Shown: positions 47,601 through 51,799, numbered from the stretch's first letter. The stretch is DNA of 64,000 nucleotides from Limnephilus marmoratus (GCA_917880885.1 OU862910.1:16814710-16878709), one strand, 5' to 3'. A program made the numbers and translations. The notes: generated by a model from the sequence alone, not told the origin.

Positions 47601-50600
47601 TGCCGTCACGCAGCAAGCGCCGTATTAATAAAGACGAATATAAGGCAAATAATTTTGTTTTAAACTTTTTGTAAGCAAGAAATGATTCAAATCCATATTT
47701 ATGATTTACTATGTGAAAACTGGGGGGGGGGTCTTGGAATGTACTACACGTGGTCACCAGGGGGGAGGGGGGGTTAAAAATTGCAAAAAGTGGGTCACAT
47801 AGTATGGATACATTCCCTTAATTATTGAAACATTCCAATCAAATTCTGATATGTTGTTATAAGTGTATCTACTATGCATCACTACTAAACTTATTTATTA
47901 ACAGCCTTACTAAAAAAAAACCACAGCGCGACCAATTAACTGTGTTATTGCAATAACATAATTATCCCTTGTATACACTAAATCACGTTTTATTACCAAT
48001 AACGTTTCTTGCGTGCTCACGCTGTTAAAATGCTTAAAGATCTGACAACGTCGCAAATGGTTATAATTTAGTAGGAAAAAATGTTGTTTTAATTATTCTC
48101 CGCCAGGAGCATTATTGGCGCGCGTGTGCATCAACGGCCCGCGATGAACACACAGCTTGAAAACCAAGCGTTTATGGCCGGATCAGGCGGGGTGTCGAAA
48201 ATTTTGTTAGATGTTGTGATTTTACTTAATAATTTCTATTGTAGTGACGAAATAACTGTTCTATTCATATAATTAATATATATATACCGTATTATTTGTG
48301 TGGTTTACATAAGTTTAATCAAGTTATTGTACAAACGCCGTACTTTCAAAGTTGAACTGTCAGAATACTGTTTTATAGGTTACATAAAAGATAAAATTAA
48401 CATTTTAAGATCTTTATTTTAAGAGAATTCCTTAAAAGTGATAATTTTTTATAATATTAATATCTAATACATGTGTTCGTAAACGTATAAAAAGAAATTA
48501 ACGTCTTTAGAGATGCAATAAATCTGTTTTAAAAGTCAGTATTATTTCTAAGTTATTTTTTTGGCAATAAACAAAACTGTTAAATTTTTTATTATTTTTT
48601 TATTGTAAACACGATGAAAAAGTGAGGTGATAGTTTCCTTCCAAATTTATTACATAAAAGGACTGTGTTTTTTAAATTTTGATTTTATTTAAAGTTCTCT
48701 ACATTTTGGTCAAAAATGTTGTGGGAGGAAATTTTTTACCATTTTTTTCCGAGTTTGAATCTTAAAATATGGCAGTTTTTGAAAGCTAAAGTGTATTTCA
48801 AATACACAAATCTAAAAGGTAATTTTATCTAGTTTTCATAAATGGTATTTGTTTTTACGACACCTTCAAAAATAAGAAATATATAGAACATTCAAAATAC
48901 TATGGAAAAATTACAAATATCGTTCGAACATCAATGGTTAAAACAGAGATAAACTACCCTCTCAGGCCGCGGAAACCATGTGTATTTCTTTCAAAGAACA
49001 AATTTTTAATTAGTAATGTTTTCACATCCGCGGCCGTTTGTCAATTGAATAAAATTTTCACTGGGTTTTTTAGTAAGGCTGTAAGAGATTACTTACCCAC
49101 AAATAAAAGTTTTATCTGTTTTGAAGATTCCCTAAGTTTTTGTTTTGTGATGAGTACAATTAATTAAGAGGGAATAACCAAACACAACCGGAAATATCTC
49201 ATTTTGAAATCAAATTTTAGATGTTTCAACTCATTTCTACAAAAATATATATATTGATTATGAAAAAATGTTATTTTATCTAGTAAATTAGTAAAGTTAT
49301 GTTTTAAATTTTGAAAATGTTTATTTATTTTTATTATAAGATTATACAACACACATTTCAAATCATAGATCATACAGTAAAATAAATTAATAAATTATCT
49401 AGGATAGCTGTTTTCAGAATTTTAATTTAAGTTCAAATAAAATAAAAATAAAAAAATCCACGCACATGTTTGTGTATTTATTTACGGTCTTACAAACTAA
49501 TATATTTCAAATTTTTTACACACTTATTTTGCTTAGTCATTATTGAAAAATTACAAATACTTACAGTCTTAAAAAGAATTGCAAAAAGTACATAATTTTA
49601 TTATTTTTATCATCATATCCTCTCACTTGAATGTAGGAGTATATTAACCACTCATTTGCCGCTCGTGCGCCGGCGTATCATGAGACTTTACACGCGATTT
49701 TGACCCCTATGTATAAAGAAAGTGTATGAAGAACACGGTCAGAATCGCTTGCTCTATTATCGCTCTTTACCATAGAGAAAACCGCAATTAGATTGGTGAC
49801 TCCATATAATTTATATTAATGATTTACCGGAGCGCGGGAGCGTGCGCAGTTCTTGCGCATGCGCGGGAAAAATTCTTTGGTCCTCAACTTTGACCTTTCT
49901 ATGTACGAAATTTCTCAAGGACGCCCACAGAATCGCCGGACATTGGGTGTCATGGCTGCCGCTTTTTGCGAACGCTAATTGGTTACAACCAACCCGATTT
50001 ACTCGCGGCATTCAACGAGTTAAAGCAAATATTGAATGAAATAAAATCGATATTGAGTTATTAGTTAAAAATGCTGGTACAGAGAATAATCAATCTTTCT
50101 CGTCGGATCCACCCTGTACCGTTGCAAGGGTGCAATCGCAAAACCATCTTTTGACAAAATTTGAATTTTCAGCCACTGGTTTGAGCCTTAATAAAATAAA
50201 CTCTAATTTTGCTTTTGTTACATGATATTAGCTTATGAAAGAATTTCTTCTTTGTTATATGTGTTGTTAGGGAAGTGTACAGATTGGGTGGTTCTAGGTT
50301 CCCTTTAATTAAGACGCGCGTGGTCAAGTTATGTTACTTGTTTATTGCACAATGAGAATATCACAATTAGGTGTTGGCTATCTGAGAGCTGGCTAATGAG
50401 GGAGCGAGCCTGACTACAACAACTCAATATATACTACAGTATCTTCTGTCTCCCTATTGTATTCTGGTAGTCATACTAGCCACTAACCATTCCTACATTC
50501 TTAATTTTTTCCTACACAGTTTCAACCTAATATTTCTGTTAACTGTGTGTGTAATTACAATTATTGATATACAGGCCAATTTAGCTAACATTATAATAAT

Positions 50601-51141
50601 TGAAATATTTATTTTCCAGGATGAACCTTATTCCCCATCCAGGCCAATGTCCCCAGAGGCGCCTCTAACCTCCATCAACGATATATCCCTGCCATCCAAT
50701 CTTCAAGAAATCCTGGCGAGCATCAACAAGATAACCAAACCACCAGGCACAGAGGACACGTTGCAGGAATCCTACGTCCCAACAGCCATCAGCATCAACA
50801 TGAGTTCTACCTCCAGCACTTACTACCAAACCAGACCCTCCAGCGATGTGGACATGAGAGTGCCTGGTTCCGTGTCCTTCTCTCTCCCTCCACCAGGAAC
50901 AACGGCTTATGTTCCCGACTCCAAACCCAAGAGCCCTAGCAAGCTGGCCTCCCTCAGTGAAGCGGAACTTCTTAGTATGGTACCTGATAACGAGGTGTTC
51001 CCTCCGCTTCCCTCCCTTCCCGTTGCACCCCCTCCCTTGCCCGGGACGGACATGTCAGTCCCCCCACCTCCCTACATGAAACATCCTTCCATAGATATGG
51101 ACCAGCCTCCCCCGCCTGGACTCGAAGGTGATGAAAACTAA
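14484..51141 (+). CDS. pps: PHF3/DIDO1/PPS family transcription factor (PHD-TFIIS-SPOC), 17 coding exons
   Basis: This encodes a nuclear PHD-TFIIS-SPOC protein. In vertebrates PHF3 and DIDO1 bind the phosphorylated RNA polymerase II tail through SPOC; fly PPS also affects splicing. Exons join as 14484-14616, 18603-18767, 20504-22397, 22879-23053, 23651-23917, 24018-24539, 24807-25142, 27555-27707, 30367-30572, 38236-38574, 39302-39561, 41431-41549, 43045-43253, 45260-45458, 46458-46632, 47049-47224 and 50620-51141. Phases agree at every GT..AG junction. The total is 5,850 nt, or 1,949 residues. PHD lies at 733-784, TFIIS central domain at about 1077-1195, SPOC at about 1505-1641. The rest is low-complexity Lys/Ser/Pro-rich. 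The start is the only ATG in frame after the acceptor at 14458. The symbol follows the Drosophila orthologue. Nearly all intron length is transposon-derived. Confidence 0.93.
15085..15362. repeat. GC-rich segment with hAT-like CAGGGCCG ends
   Basis: CAGGGCCGTCATAAGCC near 15087 and CAGGGCCGGTCCTGCAC near 15211 look like hAT-type termini, and the segment is far more GC-rich than the intron around it. No paired end or duplication was confirmed. Confidence 0.35.
15434..15853. mobile_element. MITE with AGTCACCGRAAATGGAAAAT termini
   Basis: The left end (15434-15480) and right end (15801-15853) are imperfect inverted repeats of about 45 bp. The 420-bp element is non-coding and lies in PHF3/PPS intron 1. 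Flanking duplication is unclear. Confidence 0.65.
16034..16553. mobile_element. Foldback MITE with 8-bp duplication ATAGTGGA
   Basis: The terminal arms beginning GGTAAATATTTCCCTA are reverse complements over about 80 bp, and inner segments near 16165 and 16425 also pair. The element is flanked by perfect 8-bp repeats ATAGTGGA at 16026-16033 and 16554-16561. The 8-bp size points to hAT or a similar superfamily. Confidence 0.88.
16797..17722. mobile_element. Inverted-repeat element with CAGTGGCGGCTCGTGAC end
   Basis: The left end CAGTGGCGGCTCGTGACTTT pairs with the right end at 17700-17722. The centre has been invaded by a second element (16887-17530). The right terminus is the start of the 119-bp tandem array. 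CAG(T/G)G-type ends suggest hAT, but no target duplication is evident. Confidence 0.7.
16887..17530. mobile_element. Nested hAT-like foldback element, 8-bp duplication GTTTTTTG
   Basis: The ends TAGTATTCGACCGAAAC and the complement of TAGTGACTGACCGAAGG are flanked by GTTTTTTG at 16879-16886 and 17531-17538. The whole element is a long inverted repeat rich in CCGAAAC units. Relatives occur at 53580-53941 and 54108-54190. Confidence 0.75.
17667..18141. repeat. 119-bp tandem array, four near-identical copies
   Basis: The marker CAAGGTAGTAG occurs at 17671, 17790, 17909 and 18028, an exact 119-bp period. Each unit contains the right terminus of the element at 16797-17722 plus about 65 bp of flank (ATGATCATATAAACAACAC onward). 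Copies differ by at most a base or two, so the amplification is recent. Confidence 0.95.
18603..18767 (+). CDS. pps: PHF3/PPS coding exon 2 (residues 45-99)
   Basis: Acidic exon (DASDDSSDDENVPHVNLTVN) with acceptor GTGTTTCAG and donor AAAG|GTAACC. It continues the frame of exon 1 (phase 1 to phase 1). No known domain. Confidence 0.85.
18862..19519. mobile_element. pogo-like element with YAGTAGAACCCYG termini
   Basis: TAGTAGAACCCTG at the left and the complement of CAGTAGAACCCCG at the right are flanked by TA on both sides. The interior of 658 bp carries a 101-codon open frame at 19160-19465 without known domains, so this looks like a non-autonomous derivative. Confidence 0.75.
19848..20124. 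mobile_element. Harbinger-like MITE, TTA-flanked
   Basis: GGCCCACTGTCCA at the left and the complement of GGCCCACCGTCCA at the right are bounded by TTA (19845-19847 and 20125-20127), the target size expected for PIF/Harbinger. It is 277 bp and non-coding. Confidence 0.65.
20128..20503. other. End of intron 2, nothing recognised
   Basis: AT-rich intron sequence leading to the acceptor of exon 3. No repeat with clear ends was found. Confidence 0.4.
20504..22397 (+). CDS. pps: PHF3/PPS coding exon 3, large disordered region (residues 100-730)
   Basis: A 1,894-nt exon rich in Lys, Ser and Pro with no folded domain that I can name. An Asp/Ser patch (DDRDSDSDYHSRSRK) and basic stretches suggest a nuclear intrinsically disordered region. 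It ends in acidic DDDENAESDESWNSEDDPD directly before the PHD exon. The acceptor is ATTTGCAG and the donor ACAG|GTGTGT, phase 2. Confidence 0.92.
22398..22878. other. Intron 3 of PHF3/PPS, nothing recognised
   Basis: AT-rich intron of 481 bp between the disordered exon and the PHD exon. No repeat or RNA gene was identified. Confidence 0.4.
22879..23053 (+). CDS. pps: PHF3/PPS coding exon 4, PHD finger (residues 731-789)
   Basis: The exon holds a complete C4HC3 PHD finger: WCICKQPHNNRFMICCDLC, then DWFHGKCV and WRCPNCLKKK. Zinc ligands include C734, C736, C748, C751, H756 and C759. The close match to the DIDO1/PHF3 type PHD makes histone H3 tail binding possible, but affinity cannot be judged here. 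Confidence 0.96.
23270..23385 (-). repeat. LINE 3'-tail fragment, minus orientation
   Basis: The segment GAGATAATGATATCCTCACT near 23324 and its neighbours match the LINE tail at 13110-13200. No coding part is present. Confidence 0.55.
23651..23917 (+). CDS. pps: PHF3/PPS coding exon 5, Cys-rich knuckle (residues 790-878)
   Basis: It contains CIVCKKAARASSIYCSDACI, a CxxC..YCSxxC zinc-knuckle-like motif ending in KHA, similar in spacing to the segment after the PHD in other H3-reading proteins. Phase 0 at both ends. The donor is AAGG|GTTAGT. Confidence 0.92.
24018..24539 (+). CDS. pps: PHF3/PPS coding exon 6, conserved linker and TPKP repeats (residues 879-1052)
   Basis: It opens with VIVYERETGRCLAGPSAPTA and NPTFEVVQPG, a block well conserved in the PHF3/DIDO family before the TFIIS-like domain. 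The second half is a run of (T/P)TPK units, basic and probably disordered. Confidence 0.93.
24807..25142 (+). CDS. pps: PHF3/PPS coding exon 7, TFIIS central domain (residues 1053-1164)
   Basis: It encodes the first helices of a TFIIS M domain: IEPIRENVRKTLQEQL, then VDTELELHDLFRDVGIKYK, KYRSLMFNLKDRKN and LWEKICNHSITPKQL. In family members this domain contacts RNA polymerase II. Acceptor TCTTCCGTAG, donor AATTG|GTAAGT. Confidence 0.95.
25287..25728. mobile_element. Large foldback element flanked by TTAA
   Basis: Arms of about 200 bp are imperfect reverse complements, including GCGCATTCACAGATGGCGTC near 25313 and its counterpart near 25680. The centre near 25500 is a smaller hairpin. TTAA flanks both ends (25283-25286 and 25729-25732), and the termini read GGTTAA..TTAACC. 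It is a non-coding TTAA-type MITE in intron 7. Confidence 0.8.
26034..26345. repeat. Dispersed intron repeat, copy 1
   Basis: About 300 bp beginning GTGTTGTCTATAGCCTACTT is shared with 30607-30925 in the same orientation, with many substitutions and small indels. No termini or coding capacity identify its class. Confidence 0.75.
27007..27416 (+). mobile_element. Non-autonomous Helitron
   Basis: It starts TCTATATAAATAAAAATG and ends GGGAACCAGCTAG, matching the 5'-TC..CTAG-3' rule, and lies between A and T with no target duplication. The terminal sequences closely resemble the short Helitrons common in insects. The middle is strikingly purine-rich (27236-27360). No Rep/helicase is present. Confidence 0.8.
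27555..27707 (+). CDS. pps: PHF3/PPS coding exon 8, end of TFIIS domain (residues 1165-1215)
   Basis: VRLSAEELASQELAQWRDQE is the last helix pair of the TFIIS central domain, followed by a helical tail. Phase 0 at both ends. Confidence 0.94.
27735..28790 (+). repeat. SINE body fragment split by a hAT insertion
   Basis: The parts 27735-27837 and 28747-28790 are together collinear with the 3' half of the SINE at 62320-62460, sharing CATAGTCYCACTGGCTC and CTTGTGCGGTATT. The hAT element at 27838-28746 interrupts it. Confidence 0.75.
27838..28746. mobile_element. hAT element with 8-bp duplication GTTAGTAG
   Basis: CAGGGCCGTATTTACAC at the left and the complement of CAGTCCTGGATTTGTC at the right are hAT-like termini. 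Perfect GTTAGTAG copies flank it at 27830-27837 and 28747-28754. No transposase is recognised in its 909 bp. Confidence 0.9.
28986..29858 (-). mobile_element. hAT element with transposase C-terminal remnant, duplication GACATAAG
   Basis: The termini TAGGGCTCGGATAA and the complement of CAGGGCCCGGATTAA are flanked by GACATAAG at 28978-28985 and 29859-29866. On the minus strand part of a hAT dimerisation domain remains. The rest is AT-rich, so the copy is internally deleted. Confidence 0.9.
29230..29352 (-). pseudogene. hAT transposase C-terminal fragment
   Basis: The frame reads GVFKYAPITTCVVERSFSQY and continues KAVFRSNRKSFNFDNLKKHV to a stop. VERSFS followed by R..F...N is the signature of the hAT C-terminal dimerisation domain. 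The upstream catalytic part is missing. Confidence 0.85.
29980..30230. mobile_element. mariner-type MITE, TA-flanked
   Basis: CGAGGGCTGTCTGTAAAATA and the complement of CGAAGGCTTTCCGTAAAATA start inverted arms of about 40 bp that both contain AAGGTCTCCAAGGTGCTGC. TA lies at both sides. It is 251 bp with no coding capacity. It lies about 135 bp upstream of PHF3/PPS exon 9. Confidence 0.88.
30367..30572 (+). CDS. pps: PHF3/PPS coding exon 9, His/Ser-rich (residues 1216-1284)
   Basis: It begins VMESRTTDTTELDPNVALAD and ends in a His/Ser/Pro tract (HHSHPSHPSHLSHHKHSK). The donor CCAA|GTACGT is phase 2. The following intron (30573-38235) holds the DIRS retrotransposon. Confidence 0.9.
30607..30925. 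repeat. Dispersed intron repeat, copy 2
   Basis: Same family and orientation as 26034-26345, with shared blocks such as TTGGGTTCGCG and GGTATTACATTAGAAAGATA. Class unknown. Confidence 0.75.
31388..31758 (+). mobile_element. 372-bp TTAA-flanked MITE, copy 2
   Basis: Flanked by TTAA at 31384-31387 and 31759-31762. It is inserted close to the left end of element A and is nearly identical to copies 3 and 4. Confidence 0.9.
31941..32137. repeat. DIRS left inverted terminal repeat
   Basis: It matches the complement of 36482-36680 with only a few differences, including the block CTTTCTTTCTCTTTCGCCC. An extra AT-rich extension of about 30 bp to its left (from 31909) is absent from the right repeat, as is usual for DIRS termini. 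Confidence 0.9.
32160..32265. repeat. DIRS internal complementary region
   Basis: The first half (32167-32222) is the reverse complement of the outer left end and the second half (32223-32265) that of the outer right end, so the segment equals the joined termini. In DIRS replication such a region is thought to template circularisation. Confidence 0.9.
32318..33290 (-). CDS. DIRS tyrosine recombinase
   Basis: The frame is open from 35107 to the stop at 32318 (929 codons). Its first 611 codons overlay the RT frame, and the recognisable recombinase is the last 318 or so. An N-terminal SAM-like core-binding part (WRESTLKTYKPAWDRWRKWG) precedes the catalytic domain with R761 (SGRRVHDL), R873 (GSVRSAV), W896 (GNWKSEHTF) and nucleophile Y906 (FRKFYQK), numbered in the whole frame. 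The usual His three residues before the second Arg is Gly. It would integrate the circular DNA. No obvious start codon lies at the domain edge, so translation may depend on frameshift or readthrough. Confidence 0.88.
33274..35109 (-). CDS. DIRS reverse transcriptase / RNase H
   Basis: 611 codons counted from a GTG. The frame continues open upstream into the end of gag with no ATG there, so the true start is uncertain. RT motifs include KVDLSQAYFHAP (D123), CLPFGLSSAP and VVYLDDFL (YLDD at 187-190). RNase H shows D349, E381, D406 and D457 (TTDAADTGWGG, RKEAYAV, LQTDNKTV, GIADRLSR). The C-terminal region (IDLFASATAHVVPTYVSRD) corresponds to the DIRS segment often called methyltransferase-like, but I see no DPPY motif. 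It copies element RNA into DNA. Confidence 0.93.
   Translation of the reverse strand: MWRELGASPLILNILKGARIHFISKPPLALPSAELKQNFRTRLSPGMTAHIETMKASKILEAADDSPSFLSGLFLTSKSDHTLRPIFNLKALNVFIDSKPFRLFSHFRVPEFLQPDDWLIKVDLSQAYFHAPIARSHRKFLRLVYNGELLQMTCLPFGLSSAPRIFLLLSNWVAELLRKKGLRIVVYLDDFLVANQSRNLLTSQAAAIVHTLQQLGWCINPDKCVLTPTQKLEFLGITWDTRADQKSLSDRKCAGLRQALQVPLEVGSCSPRQALGLLGRLNFANFVNPRGRLHCRRLQRFSRRIQHLKPSRPVALPNAARQDIQWWLAAIGRTSPIQPLPFHHFLTTDAADTGWGGQIDDTTVAGQWTGEQALWHSNRKEAYAVLEVIKDQAHALAGTNVLLQTDNKTVVAYVNKEGGTKSLALLETTRELLDFVDQMEISLTAQYIPGRYNGIADRLSRGAPLPEWHLLSPATKEIFKKWGRPQIDLFASATAHVVPTYVSRDSSDCLACFPNAFSQPWDYNLAWVFPPPNLVTRVLTHLNQAKGMFLLVVPKWEKTFWRSDLKQRTDEPPIRLRSLEGVLIDTSTGLPPPRIQDLELEVWRIAGGNKP
35159..36211 (-). 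CDS. DIRS Gag-like protein
   Basis: 350 codons from ATG (MPRESSGSDTSEEMRYYRDP). The middle resembles DIRS Gag (FDKIQGMFAKESTY, RRKALLEGVRDPYIKEGL). The C-terminus is Pro/Arg/Lys-rich and probably binds nucleic acid. It lies first in the element, and its TGA stop is the only stop between it and the end of the recombinase in the same frame. Confidence 0.85.
   Translation of the reverse strand: MPRESSGSDTSEEMRYYRDPRVDILMQQMSAMTDVLSGNRVEFAEKTVSDKEDSAGEMRQEVESGFLEMPASLAAQKNVLEFCNPSTLVKESPIPKADARRVAVISALQRFGSEEWSRVRYAETQKVYTATPAFVELEVNEELRRFDKNNSFAPALDRSLGALSNAVLSQTESVRGNMQALVNWASEPGTCLTPATLFDKIQGMFAKESTYSKTTDDVLQILCGRRTECLQSRRKALLEGVRDPYIKEGLARIPPSASHLFNKEELAGYIVANGGRDKIFGGASSSYIPRQPQPSTSQAARPVIEAPPSRPRKPFRPAPRPEKDRTYRQPAKKPEPSRKAASDRGRRRWR
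36482..36680. repeat. DIRS right inverted terminal repeat
   Basis: Complement of the left repeat. It lies upstream of gag and would carry the promoter. It ends CGGAACACAAAAT next to host sequence AAATAAATATT that is also found in the empty relative. Confidence 0.9.
37545..37991 (+). mobile_element. Jockey/CR1-like LINE 3' end
   Basis: The frame KILNSKFDCCEFLQLMNLRI and the following NYIAHSPIQQFHTIGNQY to a stop at 37820 fit the C-terminal pattern of Jockey-type RT proteins (KI.NG..DC.E.L.L..L..P). The tail ends GGGCGTTAAATAAATAAAC. The 5' part is missing. Confidence 0.7.
38236..38574 (+). CDS. pps: PHF3/PPS coding exon 10, Ser/Arg/Lys-rich (residues 1284-1397)
   Basis: Strongly basic Ser-rich segment (HKSRSHSKSSKSSSKKDHSS and similar), resembling RS-type nuclear low-complexity regions. 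The acceptor is TTTTTTCCAG and the donor AAAAG|GTAAGA. Confidence 0.9.
38696..38849. mobile_element. Short pogo-type MITE (CAGTGAAACTCTCTTAAGAA), copy 1
   Basis: 154 bp with inverted ends and TA at both sides. The arms contain CTTAAGAAGTTT and a central TTTTCGGTCCCTCG segment. Relatives are at 40009-40159 and 44561-45183. Confidence 0.88.
38850..39301. other. Remainder of PHF3/PPS intron 10
   Basis: AT-rich with homopolymer T near 39068. Nothing recognised. Confidence 0.4.
39302..39561 (+). CDS. pps: PHF3/PPS coding exon 11 (residues 1397-1484)
   Basis: Linker exon ending ISRELLLNDGDILMPQDTSN and SPPTPGTPEILDNQLG. The exon closes in phase 1 and joins exon 12 to restore GV. No known domain. 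Confidence 0.9.
40009..40159. mobile_element. Short pogo-type MITE, copy 2
   Basis: CAGTGAAACTCTCTTAAG at the left and CTTAAGACGGTTTCAATG at the right with TA flanks, 151 bp. Diverged from copy 1 in the middle. Confidence 0.85.
40333..40493. mobile_element. Harbinger-like MITE with G-tracts, copy 1
   Basis: The termini GGGAATGTACCCATACTACG and their complement are flanked by TAA on both sides, 161 bp. Two G runs of about 12 (near 40364 and 40441) lie inside. TWA targets fit PIF/Harbinger. Confidence 0.75.
41431..41549 (+). CDS. pps: PHF3/PPS coding exon 12, start of SPOC (residues 1484-1523)
   Basis: LWSGSVSMIDVAKFNVTAFE is the opening strand of the SPOC domain (usual pattern VW.G...M.DVAKF). 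Acceptor TGTATTTTAG, donor GAG|GTACGT. Confidence 0.93.
41845..41960 (+). repeat. Possible tRNA-SINE fragment
   Basis: GTCGTGGGTTCAATCCTC resembles a polymerase III B box, but no A box or tail could be matched, so this is weak. Confidence 0.25.
42011..42687. mobile_element. piggyBac-like non-autonomous element B
   Basis: TTAA (42007-42010) then CCCCTCCGCAACGTAAGCA at the left, and ACTTTTGGAGCGG then TTAA (42688-42691) at the right. It is 677 bp and runs inverted relative to element A (31357-37185) but without its insertions, which makes it a reference empty site for both. Confidence 0.85.
42925..43012 (+). repeat. DIRS terminal repeat remnant
   Basis: CTTTCGCCC, TATATTTGCCC, CACACTTTCTCTCT and GGCAACACT occur in the same order as in the DIRS left repeat (31985-32095), with an internal deletion of about 32 bp. 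It ends about 30 bp before exon 13 and contains a polypyrimidine-CAG that looks like a splice acceptor. Confidence 0.7.
43045..43253 (+). CDS. pps: PHF3/PPS coding exon 13, SPOC middle (residues 1524-1593)
   Basis: VSGHCDYITKDLESELEIVG then VWDYINKMKKQGNKDIMVIK and a YNVFFSYLNSRNR end, all typical of PHF3-type SPOC. Phase 0 to phase 2. Confidence 0.95.
43375..43905 (-). repeat. SINE fragment, minus orientation, interrupted
   Basis: 43375-43402 (GAATACCGCACAAGAATC) and 43764-43905 (CCCCATTGGGGTGCG and following) match the tail and body of the SINE at 62060-62478. The roughly 360 bp between them is an unidentified insertion. Confidence 0.55.
44020..44301 (-). pseudogene. LINE reverse-transcriptase fragment, minus orientation
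   Basis: The frame includes IVTFFPDFFKTVYYKD and CKIKSLNIKKTAGPDKVNPG, matching the GPD(G/K).(P) block just before the RT catalytic core of Jockey/CR1-type LINEs. It ends where the core should begin. Confidence 0.7.
44561..45183. mobile_element. pogo-type MITE copy 3 with nested TTAA MITE
   Basis: CAGTGAAATCCTCTTAA at 44561 and TTAAGAGGGTTTCACGG at 45167-45183 match the ends of the MITEs at 38696 and 40009. A 372-bp TTAA MITE is inserted exactly in the TTAA of the left terminus. The remaining body is longer than in copies 1 and 2. Confidence 0.75.
44578..44949 (+). mobile_element. 372-bp TTAA-flanked MITE, copy 3
   Basis: TTAA at 44574-44577 and 44950-44953. Near-identical to copies 2 and 4. 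Nested in the pogo-type MITE. Confidence 0.92.
45260..45458 (+). CDS. pps: PHF3/PPS coding exon 14, end of SPOC (residues 1593-1659)
   Basis: RLGVVRAHGGIKDFYILPL and RPQLLLGIIVGQKKKR close the SPOC fold. In family members this surface reads phosphoserine in the polymerase tail. A basic stretch follows. Confidence 0.95.
45582..46196. mobile_element. hAT-type MITE with 8-bp duplication ATATGTAG
   Basis: TAGGGATGTGACTTTTAC at the left and CACAACCCTA at the right, flanked by ATATGTAG at 45574-45581 and 46197-46204. The interior is AT-rich with many AATCGATTTTT units in inverted array. No transposase. Confidence 0.88.
46458..46632 (+). CDS. pps: PHF3/PPS coding exon 15 (residues 1660-1718)
   Basis: Pro/Ser/Thr-rich linker (SYTPPPTSSYTPPSSPRRTS). 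Acceptor TTTTCCAG, donor TTAG|GTAAGT, phase 1. No known domain. Confidence 0.9.
46633..47048. other. PHF3/PPS intron 15, nothing recognised
   Basis: 416 bp of AT-rich intron sequence without identifiable repeat. Confidence 0.4.
47049..47224 (+). CDS. pps: PHF3/PPS coding exon 16 (residues 1718-1776)
   Basis: It begins ASADDEPYSPGGSDSVSRSP and ends in a short amphipathic helix (LQRKMEELNRKIEEQKKQIE). The DEPYSP motif reappears at the start of exon 17. Confidence 0.9.
47443..47817. mobile_element. Harbinger-like MITE with G-tracts, copy 2
   Basis: GGGAACGTACCCATACTACG at the left and its diverged complement at the right, with TTA at 47440-47442 and 47818-47820. 375 bp, longer than copy 1, with G runs near 47474 and 47721. 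Confidence 0.78.
48930..49060 (+). pseudogene. Possible LINE C-terminal fragment, frameshifted
   Basis: Two frames together read VYFFQRTNF then LISNVFTSAAVCQLNKI, resembling the RTN(Y/F)...SP..R.C..(L/Y)N pattern at the C-terminus of Jockey-type LINEs. Weak. Confidence 0.35.
49440..50190. repeat. Dispersed repeat interrupted by TTAA MITE, copy 1
   Basis: Blocks such as GAATGAAATAAAATCGATAT and CAAACTAATATATTTCA are shared, inverted, with 63165-63480. The 372-bp MITE at 49648-50019 interrupts this copy only. Class unknown. Confidence 0.75.
49648..50019 (-). mobile_element. 372-bp TTAA-flanked MITE, copy 4
   Basis: TTAA at 49644-49647 and 50020-50023, opposite orientation to the other three copies and near-identical to copies 2 and 3. 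The host repeat has an uninterrupted relative near 63320. Confidence 0.92.
50620..51141 (+). CDS. pps: PHF3/PPS coding exon 17 with stop (residues 1777-1949)
   Basis: It begins DEPYSPSRPMSPEAP and includes LPSNLQEILASINKI, and a Pro-rich tail. The stop TAA at 51139-51141 is followed at once by a second TAA. Acceptor ATTTTCCAG. Confidence 0.93.
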   Translation, partial: DEPYSPSRPMSPEAPLTSINDISLPSNLQEILASINKITKPPGTEDTLQESYVPTAISINMSSTSSTYYQTRPSSDVDMRVPGSVSFSLPPPGTTAYVPDSKPKSPSKLASLSEAELLSMVPDNEVFPPLPSLPVAPPPLPGTDMSVPPPPYMKHPSIDMDQPPPPGLEGDEN

Positions 51142-51145
51142 TAAA
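51140..51145 (+). promoter_or_regulatory. AATAAA overlapping the PHF3/PPS stop; next at 51667
   Basis: An AATAAA overlaps the stop codon and is probably too close to act. A second at 51667-51672 is a more plausible polyadenylation signal, which would give a 3' untranslated region of about 550 nt. Confidence 0.35.
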
Positions 51146-51799
51146 TTAAAGTCTTCGTAATGAAAATTACTAATGTATAATTTTTTTATTTATCGACACG
51201 TTTCTTTTATTTGAAAAGTTGGACTGCAATATATATATAAAACTTTTTTATTATTATTTACAGGAGTGAGACTTTTTTACTTTGTTTGTTTTTTGTTTAT
51301 TTTCATTTTTATAACATTCCCGTGTGAATCTTCCGATACCCAGTGTATAATAACACTGGCCAATGAAAAAGTTTCAGTTTTGTCGCTGCACCATTCTTGT
51401 GTATGTTTGGAACACTGAATCCAAAAGGATATGAATTTTCCATGTCCGCTCTAGTTTTGGTGACATGTGTAATATAATTACCATTGGTAATATGGTGAGA
51501 AATTAATTTATTGTTACCGAATGACTTCTTTATCATTATTTCCTGTCCCCCCACATTCGTCCGCTGCTGCATTACGTGAGTGAGATAGTGGCTTCATTTC
51601 CCCGCTCCTGGTGCTGAGAGATAAAAATCATTCTGTTTAAAGGTGATTCGTGCTTGAGCATTTGCTAATAAAGTTTCCTGGATTGAGAAATGAAATATTC
51701 AAACGCATCAGCTGTGCCAACTCGATTTTTAAAATGTAGCCAGACATTACCCAAAAAGAGAGCTAAAATCTTGTAAATCCTAAGTTGGGACTAAAAATT

